Source: Tamlana crocina
GTDB taxonomy: Bacteria; Bacteroidota; Bacteroidia; Flavobacteriales; Flavobacteriaceae
Assembly: GCA_040429635.1 (NCBI GenBank)
Contig: CP158972.1
Span: 1,064,001-1,128,000 of the forward strand
Reading direction: 5' to 3'
DNA: 64,000 bases
Positions 59,592 through 64,000 of the stretch are shown here, one piece after another. The first letter of the stretch is position 1. Every line of letters begins with the position of its first letter. The notes beneath the pieces were generated by a model that saw only the letters and a program-made list of their open reading frames with translations, was not told where the DNA came from and did not search any database. A program made the position numbers and the translations under genes.

Positions 59592-60410
59592 TTATTCGTC
59601 GCTGTTCAAAAGGTTATTGATTTCTGCCCGGTTAACGTTTTCAATAATATAAACATGTTCCAAATCGGTCATGTCGTTAAACAGGTGGATGTCTATTTCA
59701 TAAAAGTTTTCGGCAGCATCTAAATTAAACTGTTCCACAACACCAATGGGCACACCTTTTGGGAAAATGGACGAACGCCCAGATGTAGTAATGGTATCGC
59801 CTTTTTGCACTGGAGCAATCTTTGGAATATCGATAAGCTGAACCAAAGCCGGGTTTTTGCCATTCCACTTCAAGGTGCCAAAATGGTTGGTTTTTTTTAA
59901 TTGGGCGCTGATTCGGCTGGTGGTATTCAAAATAGAAATGACCGTACCGTATCCACGGCTGGTCCGGTCTATGATACCTACAATGCCTTTTGAGGAAATC
60001 ACCCCAAAATCTTGTTTAATACTGTCTTTTTTTCCCTTGTTAATGGTCAGGTAATTATCAGTAAGCGAATAACTGTTTTTTATGATATTGGCCGTGTAAA
60101 AACGATAGGCTTGGTTGAATTTGGTGCTATCGATATAAACAGAATCGTTGTCAATTCCATAGTTTTGGAGCAACGCCCTTAGCTTTCGGTTTTCTTCTGA
60201 AAGAATTTCGTTTTGCGATTTTAAATTGAAATAACTGCTGATGTCGTTTATGGAATTGTAAACGCCACCCGTTAAAAAATTGGCCGAATTGATAAACTTG
60301 CTTTTGTGGTACGAATGCGACTGAATGGTGAATAACAGCGAAATACAAAAGAGCAACAGGAACAACAAAAAGTTTTTGTTCCTTATTATAAAGTTAATAA
60401 TCTGTTGCAT
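59592..60410 (-). CDS. mreC: Rod shape-determining protein MreC
   Basis: A periplasmic scaffold linking MreB to the wall synthases. The 272-residue protein has one N-terminal membrane helix (FLLFLLLFCISLLFTI), a coiled-coil segment (ENRKLRALLQ) and two beta domains containing KDSIKQDFGVISSKGIVG and TTSGRSSIFPKGVPIG. It lies 20 bases after mreB. Confidence 0.93.
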   Translation of the reverse strand: MQQIINFIIRNKNFLLFLLLFCISLLFTIQSHSYHKSKFINSANFLTGGVYNSINDISSYFNLKSQNEILSEENRKLRALLQNYGIDNDSVYIDSTKFNQAYRFYTANIIKNSYSLTDNYLTINKGKKDSIKQDFGVISSKGIVGIIDRTSRGYGTVISILNTTSRISAQLKKTNHFGTLKWNGKNPALVQLIDIPKIAPVQKGDTITTSGRSSIFPKGVPIGVVEQFNLDAAENFYEIDIHLFNDMTDLEHVYIIENVNRAEINNLLNSDE

Positions 60411-60430
60411 GGGGCTTGCCTATTTTACGC

Positions 60431-61459
60431 TTACTTTATCAATACGCTTTTGTATTTTGGTAAATTTTTAAGGGTGATTCCGGTGCCTCTTACTACGGCA
60501 CGCAATGGGTCTTCAGCAATATAAACGGGCAAATCGGTTTTTTGCGATAAACGTTTGTCCAACCCACGTAACATTGAGCCACCACCGGCCAAATAGATAC
60601 CTGTGTTGTAAATATCGGCAGCCAATTCTGGAGGTGTTTGCGAAAGGGTTTCCATAACCGCATCTTCAATACGAAGGATGGATTTATCCAAAGCCTTAGC
60701 AATTTCGCGGTACGAAATGGAGACCTGTTTTGGTTTTCCGGTTAATAAATCACGTCCTTGAACGCTCATGTCTTCCGGAGGCAATTCCAAATCTTCAGTG
60801 GCCGCACCAATTTGTATTTTTATTTTTTCCGCCGTACGTTCGCCCACATAAAGGTTGTGCTGGGTACGCATGTAGTAAACAATATCGTTGGTAAACACAT
60901 CGCCTGCAATTTTAACCGATTTATCGCAAACAATACCGCCTAGGGCAATTACGGCAATTTCGGTAGTACCACCACCTATATCTACCACCATGTTTCCTTT
61001 GGGCTGCATAATATCAACGCCAATACCAATAGCGGCAGCCATGGGTTCGTGGATTAGGTACACCTCTTTTCCGTTAACGCGCTCGGCACTTTCTTTTACA
61101 GCTCGCATTTCCACTTCGGTAATACCCGATGGAATACAAATGACCATGCGCAATGCCGGGGTGAAAAACTTCTTTTTTAATGCCGGAATGTTTTTGATGA
61201 ACATACTGATCATCTGCTCAGAAGCATCAAAATCGGCAATTACACCGTCTTTCAACGGACGGATGGTTTTAATATTTTCATGGGTTTTTCCCTGCATTAA
61301 GCTGGCTTGCTGCCCAACGGCAATAATTTTTCCTGAAATTCTATCGCGAGCTACTATCGAAGGGGCGTCAACTACAACCTTGTCGTTGTGAATAATAAGT
61401 GTATTTGCAGTACCTAAATCTATTGCAATTTCTTCTGTTAAGAAATCAAAAAATCCCAT
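60431..61459 (-). CDS. mreB: Actin-like shape protein MreB
   Basis: A bacterial actin that guides lateral wall growth. The 342-residue protein has the ASKHA motifs DLGTANTLI, DIGGGTTEIAVI and AGGGSMLRGL. It begins the mreB-rodA operon. The 182-base gap upstream holds no recognisable element apart from a small ATCCGTTTTTGGAT stem near 61590. Confidence 0.96.
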   Translation of the reverse strand: MGFFDFLTEEIAIDLGTANTLIIHNDKVVVDAPSIVARDRISGKIIAVGQQASLMQGKTHENIKTIRPLKDGVIADFDASEQMISMFIKNIPALKKKFFTPALRMVICIPSGITEVEMRAVKESAERVNGKEVYLIHEPMAAAIGIGVDIMQPKGNMVVDIGGGTTEIAVIALGGIVCDKSVKIAGDVFTNDIVYYMRTQHNLYVGERTAEKIKIQIGAATEDLELPPEDMSVQGRDLLTGKPKQVSISYREIAKALDKSILRIEDAVMETLSQTPPELAADIYNTGIYLAGGGSMLRGLDKRLSQKTDLPVYIAEDPLRAVVRGTGITLKNLPKYKSVLIK

Positions 61460-61641
61460 GTGCTATTTAAAGTTGTTTACGGTTAAAAAACGAATCTCGT
61501 AAAAGTAATAAAAGTAAATAAATATATGAGTTTTAAAAAGGTTCAAAATAAATTTTAAAATAAGCATACGGTACTTATACGCTATTCATCCGTTTTTGGA
61601 TGATTTGATTTTCATTTTGAACCTTTTAAATCTGATTTTTT

Positions 61642-63174
61642 TTAGTGCTTGAAATGACGCGTTCCGGTCATCACCATGGCCACGTTGTTTTCGTTACAGT
61701 AATCGATGCTTAATTGGTCTTTTATGGAACCGCCCGGTTGGATTACTGCCGAAATACCTGCTTTATTGGCAATTTCAACACAGTCTGGGAAGGGAAAAAA
61801 GGCATCGCTGGCCATTACCGCACCTTCCAATTCAAAATCGAATGAATTGGCTTTGTGGATGGCTTGCTGAAGTGCATCAACACGACTGGTTTGTCCGGTT
61901 CCGCTGGCACACAATTGTTTGTTTTTAGCCAAAACAATGGTGTTCGATTTGGTGTGCTTACATATTTTTGAAGCGAACAACAAATCGTCAATCTGCTCTT
62001 GAGTAGGCTCAAGGTTGGTAACGTTTTTTAAATCTTCCGCTTTATCGGTTATATTGTTTCTGTCTTGTACCAAAACACCATTCAAACAACTTCTAACGTT
62101 GGTTTGAGGCATTTCAATATCGTGGATTTTCAATAGGATTCTATTCTTTTTACCTTGTAATAATTCCAAAGCTTCAGGTGCGAAACCTGGAGCGATAACC
62201 ACTTCGCAGAACAACTTGTGGATTTCTTCGGCCGTAGCCAAATCAATCGCTGTATTACTGATTAAAACACCACCAAAAGCTGAAACTGGGTCGCCAGCTA
62301 AAGCATCTAAATAGGCCTGTTTTAGGTTGTCGCGTTGTGCCAAACCACAAGCGTTGTTGTGTTTTAAAATAGCAAAAGTTGGAGCATCGTTTTTAAATTC
62401 CAACATTAAATTTACAGCAGCATCAACATCCAAAAGGTTATTGTAGCTTAATTCCTTACCGTGCAATTTGGTGAACAATTCATCAAAATCGCCAAAGAAA
62501 AAGCCTTTTTGGTGTGGGTTCTCTCCGTAGCGTAATACTTTGCCTTTGTTTTCACTGATTTTCAATACGGTTTCTTCGTTGTTTTGGTTGAAGTAATTGA
62601 AAATAGCAGAGTCGTAGTGCGACGACACGTTAAACGCTTTTGTAGCAAAACGTTTTCTGTCTTCTTCGGAAATAGAGCCGTTATTGGCAGAAATCAATTC
62701 TAAAAATTCGGCATAATCATCAACCGAAGATACACAAATTACGTCGGCATAGTTTTTAGCCGCGGCACGTATTAATGAAATCCCGCCTATGTCGATTTTT
62801 TCAATAATATCTTGGTTACTGGCGCCAGAAGCAACAGTTTTTTCAAACGGATATAAATCCACGATAACCACATCAATTTGCGGAATCTCGTATTCGGCCA
62901 GTTCCGAAACATCACCTTCGTGGTCCTGACGGTTTAAAATACCACCAAATACTTTTGGGTGTAAGGTTTTTACACGTCCGCCCAAAATGGAAGGGTAGGA
63001 GGTCACGTCTTCAACAGGAACAACGCTAACCCCTAAATCGTTGATGAATTTTTCGGTGCCACCAGTTGAATAAATGGTAACGCCTTGTTTGTCTAATTCT
63101 TTAACTATGGGCTCTAGGCCGTCTTTGCTGAATACAGAAATTAATGCCGATTTAATGGTTTTTTCGTTGCTCAT
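61642..63174 (-). CDS. purH: Bifunctional AICAR transformylase / IMP cyclohydrolase
   Basis: The last two steps of IMP synthesis. The 510-residue protein has the N-terminal cyclohydrolase (MGS-like) domain with LISVFSKDGLEP, STGGTEKFI and GGRVKTLHPKVFGGIL, and the C-terminal transformylase with the catalytic KHNNACGLA and the final GTRHFKH. The length is standard. A promoter (63241-63270) lies upstream on the same strand. Confidence 0.97.
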   Translation of the reverse strand: MSNEKTIKSALISVFSKDGLEPIVKELDKQGVTIYSTGGTEKFINDLGVSVVPVEDVTSYPSILGGRVKTLHPKVFGGILNRQDHEGDVSELAEYEIPQIDVVIVDLYPFEKTVASGASNQDIIEKIDIGGISLIRAAAKNYADVICVSSVDDYAEFLELISANNGSISEEDRKRFATKAFNVSSHYDSAIFNYFNQNNEETVLKISENKGKVLRYGENPHQKGFFFGDFDELFTKLHGKELSYNNLLDVDAAVNLMLEFKNDAPTFAILKHNNACGLAQRDNLKQAYLDALAGDPVSAFGGVLISNTAIDLATAEEIHKLFCEVVIAPGFAPEALELLQGKKNRILLKIHDIEMPQTNVRSCLNGVLVQDRNNITDKAEDLKNVTNLEPTQEQIDDLLFASKICKHTKSNTIVLAKNKQLCASGTGQTSRVDALQQAIHKANSFDFELEGAVMASDAFFPFPDCVEIANKAGISAVIQPGGSIKDQLSIDYCNENNVAMVMTGTRHFKH

Positions 63175-63240
63175 GGCTGATAATTATGAATTGATTTTGC
63201 TGTTTTTTCGGGGTGTTATCCCTGAATTTTAAAATATTTG

Positions 63241-63270
63241 CAAAAGTACTTATTTCCTTAGAAACTACAA
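63241..63270 (-). promoter_or_regulatory. Promoter of purH
   Basis: Minus strand: TTG (63268-63270) and TACTTTTG (63241-63248, exact TAnnTTTG), 19 bases apart. Transcription would start near 63235, giving a leader of about 60 bases. Confidence 0.7.
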
Positions 63271-63383
63271 GCTGTAAGCGATTGAAAAAGACGTGTTTTT
63301 TTAACGAAAGGTTAAAGTTGTTAACAGGTTTGTGATGTAAAAACGACCGTGCCTTAAATTTCGAAATTGAAAATATCAAAGGG

Positions 63384-63839
63384 TTAAAGGAGCTTGGCGA
63401 CTTCAGTACAAACAAACTCCAAAAAGCGTTCATCGGCCTCGGTAAAAGGATCGGGAGTGTTGGAGTCGATATCTATTTGGCCAATATTTTCGCCATTTAC
63501 AAAAATAGGAATCACAATTTCGGCCTTAACGGTAATACTGCAAGCAATGTAATTGTCCTGTGCAGAGACATCGGGCACAACAAAATTTTGGTTGCTCACG
63601 GCTACTTGTCCGCATATGCCTTTTCCGAAAGGGATGATGGTATGGTCGGTTGGAGCGCCAACATACGGCCCTAATTTCAACTCTTCTTTGTCGCCATTTC
63701 TAAAATAAAAGCCCACCCAATTATAATAATCGATGTGCTTTTCGAGCAGTTGGCAAATATCGAAAAGGCGGTCGTTAACCGTTTTGTTATCGTTCGAAGT
63801 AATTTGGGTTATTTCTGGTTTTAGTTGTTCAAAATTCAT
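63384..63839 (-). CDS. GAF-domain protein, likely free methionine-(R)-sulfoxide reductase
   Basis: A 151-residue single GAF domain. It has the fRMsr hallmarks NWVGFYF, PFGKGICG (resolving Cys), YIACSITVKAEIVIPIF (catalytic Cys and substrate-binding Glu) and GQIDIDS. In E. coli fRMsr a third Cys lies between these two; here that position is Phe (NQNFVVPDV), which some family members share. It would reduce free oxidised methionine. ATG 63839 (MNFEQLKPEI) is used; an upstream start adds 16 residues not in the family. Confidence 0.8.
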   Translation of the reverse strand: MNFEQLKPEITQITSNDNKTVNDRLFDICQLLEKHIDYYNWVGFYFRNGDKEELKLGPYVGAPTDHTIIPFGKGICGQVAVSNQNFVVPDVSAQDNYIACSITVKAEIVIPIFVNGENIGQIDIDSNTPDPFTEADERFLEFVCTEVAKLL

Positions 63840-64000
63840 TTTAAAAAGTTTGGTTGAAATTTTTAATTCTAAAAGGTGGGCCCTCAAATAATTTAATGGC
63901 GATTATCGCGCAAAAATATTTAAAAAGACGTAATTTCGATACTCGGAAAAATCTTTTTTTTTGAAAGCACTTTTTGTAAAATACAAGTCGGTTATAAAAT

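Noticed and set aside
63896-63964. Short plus-strand frame near the window end
   Set aside because: 22 codons of A+T-rich sequence with no recognisable motif, probably chance.
1-64000. CRISPR arrays, tRNA or rRNA genes, prophage or insertion-sequence transposases
   Set aside because: No regularly spaced repeats, cloverleaf-like segments or transposase motifs were recognised by reading; a tRNA or CRISPR scan was not possible here.

Overview
The window is a continuous stretch of chromosome from a member of the Flavobacteriaceae (Bacteroidota). This rests on several things seen directly. Gliding-motility genes gldA, gldB and gldC are present. Start codons mostly lack Shine-Dalgarno sequences but often follow the Bacteroidota promoter form TTG-N17-23-TAnnTTTG. 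The DNA is A+T-rich. The cell-wall cluster mreBCD-mrdA-rodA and the zinc-less DnaG are typical of the family. No rRNA, tRNA, CRISPR array, prophage or transposase was recognised; this is mostly core metabolism with a few small mobile-looking insertions. The genus is not assigned.

Layout. 1-4.3 kb: the end of argH, a ROK-family sugar kinase gene broken by one in-frame stop, and leuA-leuB. 4.5-13.2 kb: a helical-repeat protein, then a SAM-I riboswitch leading into methionine genes (metY, a remarkable MetX-aspartokinase-homoserine dehydrogenase triple fusion, a metZ-like gene) and a phzF-type gene. 13.2-23.2 kb: an Rrf2 regulator with a cysteine cluster, followed by the complete assimilatory sulfate pathway (DUF2061, cysH, cysD, cysN, siroheme sulfite reductase with a C-terminal HEPN-like domain, cobA, a CysG/Met8-like gene, a ferredoxin-NADP reductase), then cysE and cysM. 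23.3-28.8 kb: a second SAM-I riboswitch, a split metH with a four-helix-bundle gene lodged between its halves, a structured intergenic RNA candidate, and metF. Together 6-29 kb carries sulfate to sulfide, cysteine, homocysteine and methionine.

28.8-34.9 kb: a PagL-like outer-membrane protein, a GIN-domain lipoprotein, pta-ackA and gldA. 35.0-39.3 kb: an aromatic amino acid operon (pheA, aminotransferase, tyrA, DAHP synthase-chorismate mutase) preceded by what looks like a ribosome-mediated attenuator: a 25-residue leader peptide packed with Tyr and Phe codons, a terminator hairpin and a competing anti-terminator helix. I regard this as the most exciting regulatory observation here. 39.3-46.6 kb: rsgA, dtd, a frameshifted membrane hydrolase gene, mazG, aroA, queA, rlmN and a polyprenyl synthase. 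46.6-50.0 kb: a transglutaminase / alpha-E / circularly permuted ATP-grasp trio. 50.3-55.9 kb: dnaG, an atypical response regulator with Glu at the phosphorylation site, nadE, gldB-gldC and a peptide deformylase that carries a lipoprotein signal. 55.9-63.9 kb: rodA, mrdA, mreD, mreC, mreB, purH and a GAF-domain protein.

A recurring theme is a low-complexity word (TTGGTTGTTGG or its complement). It flanks the four-helix-bundle gene inside metH, appears as an inverted pair in the cysD-cysN spacer, and sits in frame inside aroA. This suggests a small dispersed element active in this genome.
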